Assembly (NCBI GenBank): GCA_022545875.1
Contig: JAKEIF010000031.1
Span: 1 to 6,513, forward strand
Direction: 5' to 3'
DNA: 6,513 nucleotides
Source: Nitrososphaera sp.
GTDB lineage: Archaea > Thermoproteota > Nitrososphaeria > Nitrososphaerales > Nitrososphaeraceae
Positions within the stretch are counted from its first letter, which is position 1; the number at the start of each line of letters is the position of its first letter. The notes under the pieces were generated by a model. It had not been told where the DNA came from and searched no databases. It saw only the letters and a list, made by a program, of their open reading frames with translations. Made by a program: the position numbers and the translations under genes. Of the stretch, positions 1-5,404 are shown in pieces.

Positions 1-9
1 AACAAAATG

Positions 10-19
10 CTTTTATTTG
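10..19 (+). promoter_or_regulatory. TATA-like box of the oxidase operon
   Basis: The stretch CTTTTATTTG is AT-rich and resembles an archaeal TATA box. Transcription would start about 26 bases downstream, near base 41. That leaves a leader of roughly 17 bases containing the G-rich ribosome-binding site before the GTG at 58. This is inference from spacing only. The first 57 bases hold no recognisable gene end. Confidence 0.4.
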
Positions 20-44
20 AAATGAATTCCAAGACAGATTGTCT

Positions 45-49
45 GGGGG
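45..49 (+). promoter_or_regulatory. G-rich ribosome-binding site for subunit I
   Basis: Five G residues end eight bases before the GTG start at 58. GGGGG can pair with the CCUCC of the archaeal 16S 3' end using one G-U wobble. The same motif recurs at 1584-1588 before the next gene, which supports the GTG as the true start. Confidence 0.45.
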
Positions 50-57
50 AATAGAGT

Positions 58-1584
58 GTGGTACTTGAAGTAAAGAAGCCTCGTCCCATGTGGGAAATAC
101 TTTTCTCAACTCATCATACTGACGTAGGATTACTGTACGTCATTCTGTCTTTCACCGCCTTTATGATAGGCGGAGCTCTGGCAATCGCAATCCGCACAGA
201 GCTGTTCCTGCCAGGCAACCAGGGCATTATTCCGGATCCAAACACATTCCACAGGATATTTACTACTCACGGCACCAACATGCTATTCCTCTGGCTCATC
301 CCATTTGCATCCGGCATAGGGAACTATTTGATCCCCATAATGGTCAGGTACAAAGACATGGCATGGCCAAAGCTAAATGCCGTTGCGTTCTGGATGATTC
401 CGCCAGCAATGGCAATGGTGTGGCTCGGAATGGCGGACTTTACGTGGTATGCCACTCCTCCCTATTCTACCTTAAAGGCGCCGGGTCCTGCGGCCGAAAT
501 GTGGATCTTTGGCCTAAAGATACTCGGCATCTCGTCGATCCTAGGAGCAATCAACTTCATCGTCACCATACTAAAGATGAAGCATCCTGACCTGCCGCTG
601 ATGAAGGCACCACTCTTTGTATGGGCTACTCTGGTGACTTCCATCATGATCCTTGTTGCGATACCTACGTTTGCTGCCGCGCTCATTATGCTGTATACCG
701 ACAGGTTAGGAGTATCCGGCTTTTTCAATCCCGCAATGGGCGGAGACCCGATAGCGTATCAGCACCTGTTCTGGTTCACCTTCCACCCTGAGGTTTACAT
801 TTTCGCGATACCTGCCATCGGCATGATATACGAGATCATTCCAAAGTTCTCTAGAAAGCCCATATTCAGCTACCAGTCGGGGGTTACCGCCTTTGTACTA
901 TTAGCTATAGTGGGATTTGCTTCCTGGGCGCACCACATGTATTCCACAGGCATGAGCTTTACGGAAAAGACTGTCTTTATGGTGGGTACGCTGGCAGCAG
1001 TCCCCGCATCTGCGATGCACGTCTTTAACTGGACCGCGACAATGTGGGGCGGCAGGATCAGGTTCCGAACACCCATGTCGTTTGCCGTAGGAGGGCTTAT
1101 CCTGTTCTTCTACGCCGGAGCTGGTGGGGTTGTAAACACCGCTATGCCGCTTGACTTTCTCACTCACGACTCTTACTGGGTTGTAGGACACTTCCACCTC
1201 TTCGTAATGGGCCTCATTACGTTCGCGTTCCTGGGGTTCCTGCATTACCTGTTCCCGTTCATTACCGGAAGGATGTACAACGAGCGGCTAGGCATGGTCA
1301 CATTCTGGCTCTTGTTCGTGGGAGTCAGCGTCATATTCCTGACGCAGCACGTCCTGGGACTGTACGGCCAGCCAAGGAGGGTCTTTGACTACATCCCGGT
1401 CGAGCCGCTAATCATCATGAACCAGATCTCTACTGTTGGCGCTTGGATCACGGCAGCCGGCGCAGCTCTTCTGGCCGGAAACCTGATTGTCAGTTCAGGA
1501 AGAGGCAAGCCTGCCAAGATGGACGATCCGTTTGAAATCGGAGACCAGTACTATGACTATACTCGAAGGAATCCGCACCACTAG
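58..1584 (+). CDS. Heme-copper oxidase subunit I (A-type terminal oxidase)
   Basis: Catalytic subunit of the O2-reducing, proton-pumping terminal oxidase, a membrane protein of about 12 helices. The 508-residue length is normal for the family. Visible ligands are His71 (low-spin heme), His243, His292 and His293 (CuB), His378 (high-spin heme) and His380 (second low-spin ligand). HPEVY at 243-247 carries the A-type glutamate (Glu245) and the cross-linking tyrosine (Tyr247). The D-channel looks intact, with Asp100 in the DMAWP segment, Asn89, Asn107 and Ser159-Ser160. The K-channel is unusual: the segment after Pro316 lacks the canonical lysine (Ser318, His321) and carries Tyr258 where bovine has Ser255. 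Phe242 replaces the glycine usually found before HPEVY. The GTG start is chosen because a stop precedes it at 52-54 and a G-rich site lies eight bases upstream. It heads the oxidase operon; the CuA subunit II is not in view. Confidence 0.97.
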   Translation: MVLEVKKPRPMWEILFSTHHTDVGLLYVILSFTAFMIGGALAIAIRTELFLPGNQGIIPDPNTFHRIFTTHGTNMLFLWLIPFASGIGNYLIPIMVRYKDMAWPKLNAVAFWMIPPAMAMVWLGMADFTWYATPPYSTLKAPGPAAEMWIFGLKILGISSILGAINFIVTILKMKHPDLPLMKAPLFVWATLVTSIMILVAIPTFAAALIMLYTDRLGVSGFFNPAMGGDPIAYQHLFWFTFHPEVYIFAIPAIGMIYEIIPKFSRKPIFSYQSGVTAFVLLAIVGFASWAHHMYSTGMSFTEKTVFMVGTLAAVPASAMHVFNWTATMWGGRIRFRTPMSFAVGGLILFFYAGAGGVVNTAMPLDFLTHDSYWVVGHFHLFVMGLITFAFLGFLHYLFPFITGRMYNERLGMVTFWLLFVGVSVIFLTQHVLGLYGQPRRVFDYIPVEPLIIMNQISTVGAWITAAGAALLAGNLIVSSGRGKPAKMDDPFEIGDQYYDYTRRNPHH

Positions 1585-1588
1585 GGGG
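1584..1588 (+). promoter_or_regulatory. G-rich ribosome-binding site for the cupredoxin gene
   Basis: Five G residues overlap the last base of the subunit I stop codon and end seven bases before the ATG at 1596. They match the motif and spacing seen before subunit I. Confidence 0.45.
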
Positions 1589-1595
1589 TTATTGG

Positions 1596-2441
1596 ATGGA
1601 AGATCATGACCACAAGGAACCGATAATACTGACATCGCCGGGCAGGCTGACAAGGGGCATAATAATAGTCGGAATCACACTCGCAGTAGGCGCTGGAATA
1701 CTGATAACATTCTTTGACGAAATGGTTGCAAATCCCCCGCCGGTTACCCAGATAAGGCAGCCGCAGCCACCGGGCGAAGAAGAGCCCCCGGCTCAGGCGG
1801 GTACTACAACTATATCGATACCTAATGGCGCATCGGTACAGGGCAACCCTGACTATGAGCCGGACAACGCTGAGGTTCCTCTTGGAAACAAGATCGTCTG
1901 GAAAAACGACGACACCGCAGTTCACACTGCTACATCCGGCACGGGTCCTCAGGATCCAGAAAACGCGGCGCTCTTTGACACCGGTCTGATCAACCCTGCA
2001 GAAAGTTCCGAGCCGGTAGAGCTTGCCGATGCTGCCGAAGGGGATGTAATCGACTACTATTGCTTTGTCCATCCGTACATGCTTGGCAAGGTAACTATCA
2101 CTGCTGCAGAAGCGGGCGGAGAAGGCACAGGCGGGGCACCTACAGGGTCGACCATCAACATACTTGCGGGCTCCAGTACGCAAGGAGCTCCAGACTATGA
2201 CCCTGACTCGCTGACAGTAACAAAGGGCGACTCGGTTACCGTCGTGAATCAGGACACGACTATGCATACGGTGACCAACGGAGCCGGCCCGGAAACGCCT
2301 GGCTTTGGGCAACTGTTTGACACAAAATTCATGGAGAGCGAAGCAACTGCGACGATTGATACAGCAAACCTCGATCCTGCAACCTACGACTACTTTTGCC
2401 TGGTGCATCCATACATGAAGGGCACTCTGGTAGTAGAATAG
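1596..2441 (+). CDS. Membrane-anchored tandem cupredoxin (two type-1 copper domains)
   Basis: A 281-residue blue-copper protein, probably an electron carrier or accessory subunit of the adjacent oxidase. A short His/Asp-rich N-terminus (MEDHDHKEP) is followed by one transmembrane helix at about 20-40, then a Pro/Glu-rich linker (47-68). Two plastocyanin-like domains follow at about 72-170 and 186-281, joined by a Gly-rich linker. Each has a complete type-1 site: His110 with Cys156-His159-Met162, and His224 with Cys268-His271-Met274. Both end in a near-identical C-x2-H-P-Y-M loop, pointing to internal duplication. There is no CuA motif (CxExCGxxH), so it is not a conventional subunit II. The gene starts 11 bases after subunit I, in the same operon. 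The copper domains should face outside the membrane; a role as donor to the oxidase is inference. Confidence 0.93.
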   Translation: MEDHDHKEPIILTSPGRLTRGIIIVGITLAVGAGILITFFDEMVANPPPVTQIRQPQPPGEEEPPAQAGTTTISIPNGASVQGNPDYEPDNAEVPLGNKIVWKNDDTAVHTATSGTGPQDPENAALFDTGLINPAESSEPVELADAAEGDVIDYYCFVHPYMLGKVTITAAEAGGEGTGGAPTGSTINILAGSSTQGAPDYDPDSLTVTKGDSVTVVNQDTTMHTVTNGAGPETPGFGQLFDTKFMESEATATIDTANLDPATYDYFCLVHPYMKGTLVVE

Positions 2442-2444
2442 GCA

Positions 2445-2897
2445 ATGCGACTGCTTACAGCCCTCTCTCTTTCTTCGCTCACTGTCCTATTTTCGCTGAT
2501 ATTTATCGGCGGATATGTCAGCGCGTCTGGCGTGGGGCTGACCTGTCCTGACTGGCCACTATGCCCGCAGGGGCTGATGCCGCATGACGACTTTATCATC
2601 GAGTATATCCACCGTTCAGTGGCCGCGGCGACAGGGCTCTTGATAATAGCCATGATGGCCTTCACCCTAAAGTCGCGCGAGTCGCCCCGGGGGATGAAGA
2701 TTGCTTCGATTATTGCCGGCGCTGCTGTGATAGGCCAGATAACGCTTGGCGCCGTAGTTATCGTCGAACGTCTGCATGCGCTCCTTGTGACCGCGCACCT
2801 CGCCCTAGGCATCGTGCTGTTCTCCATGGTGCTCCTCACGCTCATGTACGCCTACAGGATTGAAGACAAAAGGCCCGTCGCGCCGAGGGCACAATAA
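2445..2897 (+). CDS. ctaA: Half-length CtaA/Cox15-type heme A synthase
   Basis: A 150-residue, four-helix membrane protein (about 5-27, 51-74, 84-106, 112-137) matching one half of the eight-helix bacterial CtaA, which oxidises heme O to heme A for A-type oxidases. Family marks are the extracellular Cys pair in CPDWPLC (Cys34, Cys40), the EYIHR motif with Glu53 and His56, and His111/His118 at the start of helix 4. Half-size CtaA proteins are known in archaea, Aeropyrum being the classic case, and this length equals a single repeat, so it is not read as a truncation. The start lies three bases after the cupredoxin stop with no clear ribosome site, suggesting translational coupling. Its presence implies the neighbouring oxidase carries an A-type heme. 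The family is clear; catalytic activity of the half-form is inferred. Confidence 0.88.
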   Translation: MRLLTALSLSSLTVLFSLIFIGGYVSASGVGLTCPDWPLCPQGLMPHDDFIIEYIHRSVAAATGLLIIAMMAFTLKSRESPRGMKIASIIAGAAVIGQITLGAVVIVERLHALLVTAHLALGIVLFSMVLLTLMYAYRIEDKRPVAPRAQ

Positions 2898-2902
2898 TAT
2901 AC
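2893..2902 (+). promoter_or_regulatory. TATA-like box before the 347-residue membrane protein
   Basis: AATAATATAC is centred about 27 bases before the ATG at 2925. No ribosome-binding site precedes that ATG, so a leaderless transcript is likely. The gene may therefore be transcribed separately from the three upstream genes, at least in part. The box overlaps the stop codon of the CtaA gene. Confidence 0.45.
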
Positions 2903-2924
2903 GGGTCGCGCAAAACCAAGCTAC

Positions 2925-3968
2925 ATGCCTATCAAGGCCGCAATAATCTTGCTGGCAGTGGCATTGACTTTTCTGGCGGCAGCCGTGCCTGCATATGCAC
3001 ACTTTGACCACTTGGCACACTACAATGCACGGGGCGGAGGTGTCGGGGCGTTCTATGTCTACCTACAGCTTGACCCTGACTATACCGCGCCGGAAGAGCC
3101 CGCGGCAATAATGTTTAGCGTTCAGGACGGTGAAGGCCGGGACACCCGGGACATCGAGACCATGGTTGAGATCTATGCGTCATCCGGCGATCGGCTATAT
3201 GCATTTCCCTGGACAAAACAGGATGTTGGCGACTTTGAACTTTTTTACACTTTTCCATTTGAGGGCAGCTACCAGGTAGTCCTCAGCATCGCGACCGGCG
3301 AGGTAAATTCAAACTCGATCGACCCTCCGCGAAGCACTCTAGCCGGCAGAGCTGGCTGTGAATGCGAGCGCCTCGTCTTCAATGTCGCTATCTCTGAAGA
3401 CTTTGGGACGATATTTGTTTCAACCATTGCAGGCGCAGTCTTTGTACCGCTGGCGCTCTTTGGCGGCGTGCTCGGCCTGACATACTGGAGCAAGAAAAAG
3501 AGCGGCAAGTATGTTTCTGGACCCGGCGACACGGTGCGCTATATTGTAACATTTGCCGCGATCGCCGGTGGTCTTGTGCATTTCGCGGTCTACTCTGGCC
3601 ACGCATCGCTAAGGCTGGAGTACAGCATCTTTCTCATTGTCGCCGGCGGCATGCAGGTCACTTACGGAGTACTATACACAATGCTCACGCTGGTATCTTC
3701 AACGAGCGGACGGGACAGGCCCCAGGACCATTATAGAAAGACAGTCGCCGTCAACCTCTTTGGACTCTTTGGTACAGCTGTCCTCATCGGACTCTACATC
3801 TACGCCGTCACGCTCCCTCCTCCGCTTTCTCCAAACGACAGGCCGGAAGATGTCGACGTGGCCGGCATACTTGCAAAGGCAGTCGAAGTCTTTGTGGTAA
3901 TCGGCATCGTGTACCTGATGAGGCTGGAAAAACACCAGATGATAAAGCAGCTCCGCGAGCATATCTAG
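2925..3968 (+). CDS. Secreted/membrane protein of unknown function in the oxidase cluster, possible copper handling
   Basis: I do not recognise a named family for this 347-residue protein. Residues 5-23 form a signal peptide ending AYA, with likely cleavage before His26. The mature protein would begin HFDHLAHYN, with three histidines in its first seven residues. An outer domain of about 130 residues (27-158) looks beta-rich, with a segment around 95-124 (…GDFELFYTFPFEGSYQ) resembling Ig-like YtkA/FixH-type folds, and a Cys145/Cys147 pair. About five transmembrane helices follow (161-187, 203-223, 233-257, 272-295, 311-333), with His219 and His226 at the membrane edge. A His-first mature N-terminus followed by a polytopic membrane domain recalls CopC-CopD-type copper proteins, but I see no diagnostic CopC core. 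Position after the oxidase, cupredoxin and CtaA genes suggests copper delivery or oxidase assembly; that is inference. Confidence 0.85.
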   Translation: MPIKAAIILLAVALTFLAAAVPAYAHFDHLAHYNARGGGVGAFYVYLQLDPDYTAPEEPAAIMFSVQDGEGRDTRDIETMVEIYASSGDRLYAFPWTKQDVGDFELFYTFPFEGSYQVVLSIATGEVNSNSIDPPRSTLAGRAGCECERLVFNVAISEDFGTIFVSTIAGAVFVPLALFGGVLGLTYWSKKKSGKYVSGPGDTVRYIVTFAAIAGGLVHFAVYSGHASLRLEYSIFLIVAGGMQVTYGVLYTMLTLVSSTSGRDRPQDHYRKTVAVNLFGLFGTAVLIGLYIYAVTLPPPLSPNDRPEDVDVAGILAKAVEVFVVIGIVYLMRLEKHQMIKQLREHI

Positions 3969-3972
3969 TAAG

Positions 3973-3981
3973 ACATAAAAC
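3973..3981 (+). promoter_or_regulatory. TATA-like box before the Fe-ADH gene
   Basis: ACATAAAAC is centred about 28 bases before the ATG at 4005, consistent with a leaderless start. A CGGAG lies 14 or more bases upstream of the ATG, too far for a normal ribosome-binding site. This suggests the dehydrogenase has its own transcript, separate from the oxidase cluster. Confidence 0.45.
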
Positions 3982-4004
3982 ACCTCGGAGCCTCAGACTA
4001 GGGC

Positions 4005-4958
4005 ATGGCTTGGAAAGTAATGATGCCCAGAAAGATAATGTACGGCGAAAACGCCGCAAAGGAATTCCAGTATCCTGAAAACGCGCTTGTTATAACAACT
4101 ACCACTCCTGACATTTACAACAAGTGGCTCGACTACATGGGCATCAAGAACTACGAGCTGTATGACAAGGCCACGCCAGACCCTGCCATCGAGACAATCG
4201 AGGCGATAAAGAAGCAGTACGAAGGCAAGAACGTATCGTGTTACATCGGCCTTGGGGGCGGAAGCTCGATGGACATCTGCAAGTACCTTGGCAAGATGAC
4301 AGGCATTCCAAAGATTCTGATACCTACCACTTTTGGCACGGGGGCTGAAATGACTACCTACGCTGTCATTAGCTTTGACCACAAGAAAAAGCTCCTGCAG
4401 GACGAAGCGTTCCTTGCAGATTCCGCAATAGTTGACCCGTACTTTTTACCCGGGACTCCGTTTAACATCATGAGAAATTCCGCCTGCGACGCTGCAGCCC
4501 AGGCGTCTGAAGGTTATGACAGCAAGCTCGGAAACCCCTTCACGCAGTTCTTTTGCAAGGAAGCCTTTGACATCCTGTATGACGCGATAATGAACGACAA
4601 GCAGCACCTGCTTCCGTACGGAGCCATGCTCTCAGGGATCGGCTTTGGCAACTCGTCTACGACGCTTGGCCACGCGCTGTCGTACGTATTCTCAAACGAA
4701 GGAGTGCCGCATGGCTATGCGCTATCTTCCTGCACGACAGTCGCCCACAAGTTCAACAAATCTCCATACTACAAGCGGTTCAAAGAGATAGCCCAGAAAC
4801 TAAAGTTTGAGCCACTAAAGCTAAAGCAGCCGCTTGACGGGGCAGCAGACGTCATTATGCCGGACCGCGGTCACCTTGACAATAACCCAATCCAGGTCAG
4901 CAAGCAGGACGTAATATCCTGCCTTGACGAAATCGTGAACTCTAACCCGCTGGCCTAA
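4005..4958 (+). CDS. Iron-containing alcohol dehydrogenase family protein (possible semialdehyde reductase)
   Basis: A soluble NAD(P)H-dependent oxidoreductase of the Fe-ADH/dehydroquinate-synthase-like superfamily. GGGSSMD at 84-90 is the dinucleotide-binding motif and PTTFGTGAEMT at 107-117 is the second signature. The metal-site region has Asp162, His223 and His236 (the last in VPHG), but the position four after Asp162, normally His in DAxxH, is Gln166. At 317 residues it is about 60 shorter than typical Fe-ADHs, with the loss in the C-terminal helical domain. Thaumarchaea are thought to use a protein of this family to reduce malonic and/or succinic semialdehyde in the 3-hydroxypropionate/4-hydroxybutyrate cycle. 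That assignment here rests on family and lineage only, and another aldehyde or polyol substrate is possible. It converges with the small minus-strand genes. Confidence 0.88.
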   Translation: MAWKVMMPRKIMYGENAAKEFQYPENALVITTTTPDIYNKWLDYMGIKNYELYDKATPDPAIETIEAIKKQYEGKNVSCYIGLGGGSSMDICKYLGKMTGIPKILIPTTFGTGAEMTTYAVISFDHKKKLLQDEAFLADSAIVDPYFLPGTPFNIMRNSACDAAAQASEGYDSKLGNPFTQFFCKEAFDILYDAIMNDKQHLLPYGAMLSGIGFGNSSTTLGHALSYVFSNEGVPHGYALSSCTTVAHKFNKSPYYKRFKEIAQKLKFEPLKLKQPLDGAADVIMPDRGHLDNNPIQVSKQDVISCLDEIVNSNPLA

Positions 4959-4980
4959 GCCGGCCTTTTGTCCGGCCGGT
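4959..4980. terminator. GC-rich hairpin between convergent genes
   Basis: GCCGGCC (4959-4965) pairs with GGCCGGT (4974-4980): six GC pairs plus one G-U around an eight-base loop. It begins right after the dehydrogenase stop and its right arm reaches the last base of the stop codon of the minus-strand zinc-ribbon gene. No long T tract follows on either strand, so it may act as a 3'-end stabiliser or roadblock more than as a classic archaeal U-tract terminator. Confidence 0.5.
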
Positions 4981-5096
4981 CATGACGTATGCGTCCAGTT
5001 CTGCCAGCATTCCAGGCAAAAATCCCCGTCTGTCTGATAAATTTCAGCCTCCCTCGTGCATTTTATGCAGCGCGGAGGCCCTTGGTCGGATGACAT
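4980..5096 (-). CDS. 38-residue CxxC...CxxC zinc-ribbon peptide
   Basis: A very small gene read on the minus strand from the ATG at 5096-5094 to the TGA at 4982-4980. The product starts MSSDQGPPRCIKC and contains Cys10-x2-Cys13 and Cys27-x2-Cys30, separated by 13 residues: a complete four-cysteine zinc-ribbon (knuckle pair) layout. It ends in an aromatic-rich tail (CWQNWTHTS). The residues between the pairs are acidic and polar (TREAEIYQTDGDF), as expected for a compact metal-bound fold. No other start occurs between the ATG and the upstream in-frame TGA. It lies 23 bases after a second Cys-rich gene on the same strand, so the two are probably co-transcribed. Function is unknown; stand-alone zinc ribbons of this size often bind nucleic acid or a protein partner. 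The plus-strand frame over this region (4982-5170) is a shadow. Confidence 0.72.
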   Translation of the reverse strand: MSSDQGPPRCIKCTREAEIYQTDGDFCLECWQNWTHTS

Positions 5097-5119
5097 TTTG
5101 TAAAATGCATTACTGTCGG

Positions 5120-5233
5120 CTAGCCGTCAATGCAGCAATAGCCGCAGTCGCAGGATTCGTCTCCGAATGATTCGCACTTTGAACTCTCTTGCATGAAGCA
5201 TTTGATCACGCAACGCATATAGTAGTTACTCAT
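5120..5233 (-). CDS. 37-residue cysteine-rich peptide, metal-binding candidate
   Basis: A minus-strand gene with ATG at 5233-5231 and TAG at 5122-5120; a second in-frame ATG at 5218-5216 would give 32 residues. From the second ATG the product starts MRCVIKC and carries seven cysteines in 32 residues: CxxxC, a lone Cys, then CDCGYCC near the end. Between these the chain is acidic (CESFGDES). The C-x-C-x2-C-C end suggests a zinc, copper or Fe-S site, metallothionein-like in density but not recognisably any known metallothionein. An AT-rich box (GATTATT, minus strand 5251-5245) lies about 30 bases before the second ATG, which favours the shorter, leaderless form. The first ATG would instead need the AT-rich stretch near 5257-5268. 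The downstream neighbour is the zinc-ribbon gene. Function is unknown. Confidence 0.62.
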   Translation of the reverse strand: MSNYYMRCVIKCFMQESSKCESFGDESCDCGYCCIDG

Positions 5234-5238
5234 AGGGC

Positions 5239-5301
5239 TTTGCGAATAATCAAAAGCATTTTGAAAAATTGGCAGAATGAATTGACACGAGGCTACATAT
5301 T
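5239..5301. promoter_or_regulatory. AT-rich divergent promoter region
   Basis: This short gap separates the minus-strand Cys-rich genes from the plus-strand CorA gene. On the minus strand it holds GATTATT (5251-5245) and TTTTTCAAAA further upstream as TATA candidates. On the plus strand, ACATATT at 5295-5301 is centred 28 bases before the GTG at 5326, the same spacing seen at the other leaderless starts in this window. No operator is evident. Confidence 0.4.
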
Positions 5302-5325
5302 GCCGTAATCTGCAGGACTAGCAAG

Positions 5326-5404
5326 GTGTTGGCGGCTGGTCCTGCAGGAAATAAAAAATGACGGATTCACTTGGGTAGACGTAGGCAAGCCCAGCAGGGC
5401 CGAC
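5326..5404 (+). other. 5' end of corA with apparent one-base frame disruption
   Basis: The CorA frame stays open upstream of the ATG at 5405 to a TAA at 5306-5308. It encodes NDGFTWVDVGKPSRAD just before that ATG, a good match to the TWxDI/V...P segment conserved near CorA N-termini. No ATG, GTG or TTG occurs in that frame. A GTG at 5326, correctly spaced from a TATA-like box, opens the neighbouring frame and would read into CorA if one A were missing from the A6 run at 5353-5358. Options are a sequence error, transcriptional slippage or +1 frameshifting at the A run, a CTG start (5336 or 5342), or a real mutation. Confidence 0.55.

Noticed and set aside
1..54. Short plus-strand frame ending at TAG 52-54 as the tail of an upstream gene
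   Set aside because: Seventeen codons with no family signal, and the stretch contains the presumed TATA box. It cannot be called a gene end from this window.
1581..2408. Long minus-strand frame (275 codons) antisense to the cupredoxin gene
   Set aside because: Its translation is Cys/Arg-rich with no recognisable domain. The plus strand encodes an unambiguous two-domain cupredoxin, so codon bias explains the open antisense frame.
4982..5170. Plus-strand 62-residue frame with several Cys
   Set aside because: It overlaps two minus-strand frames that have coherent CxxC patterns and clean starts. Its own Cys spacing is irregular, and the rest looks like a shadow of the antisense coding sequence.
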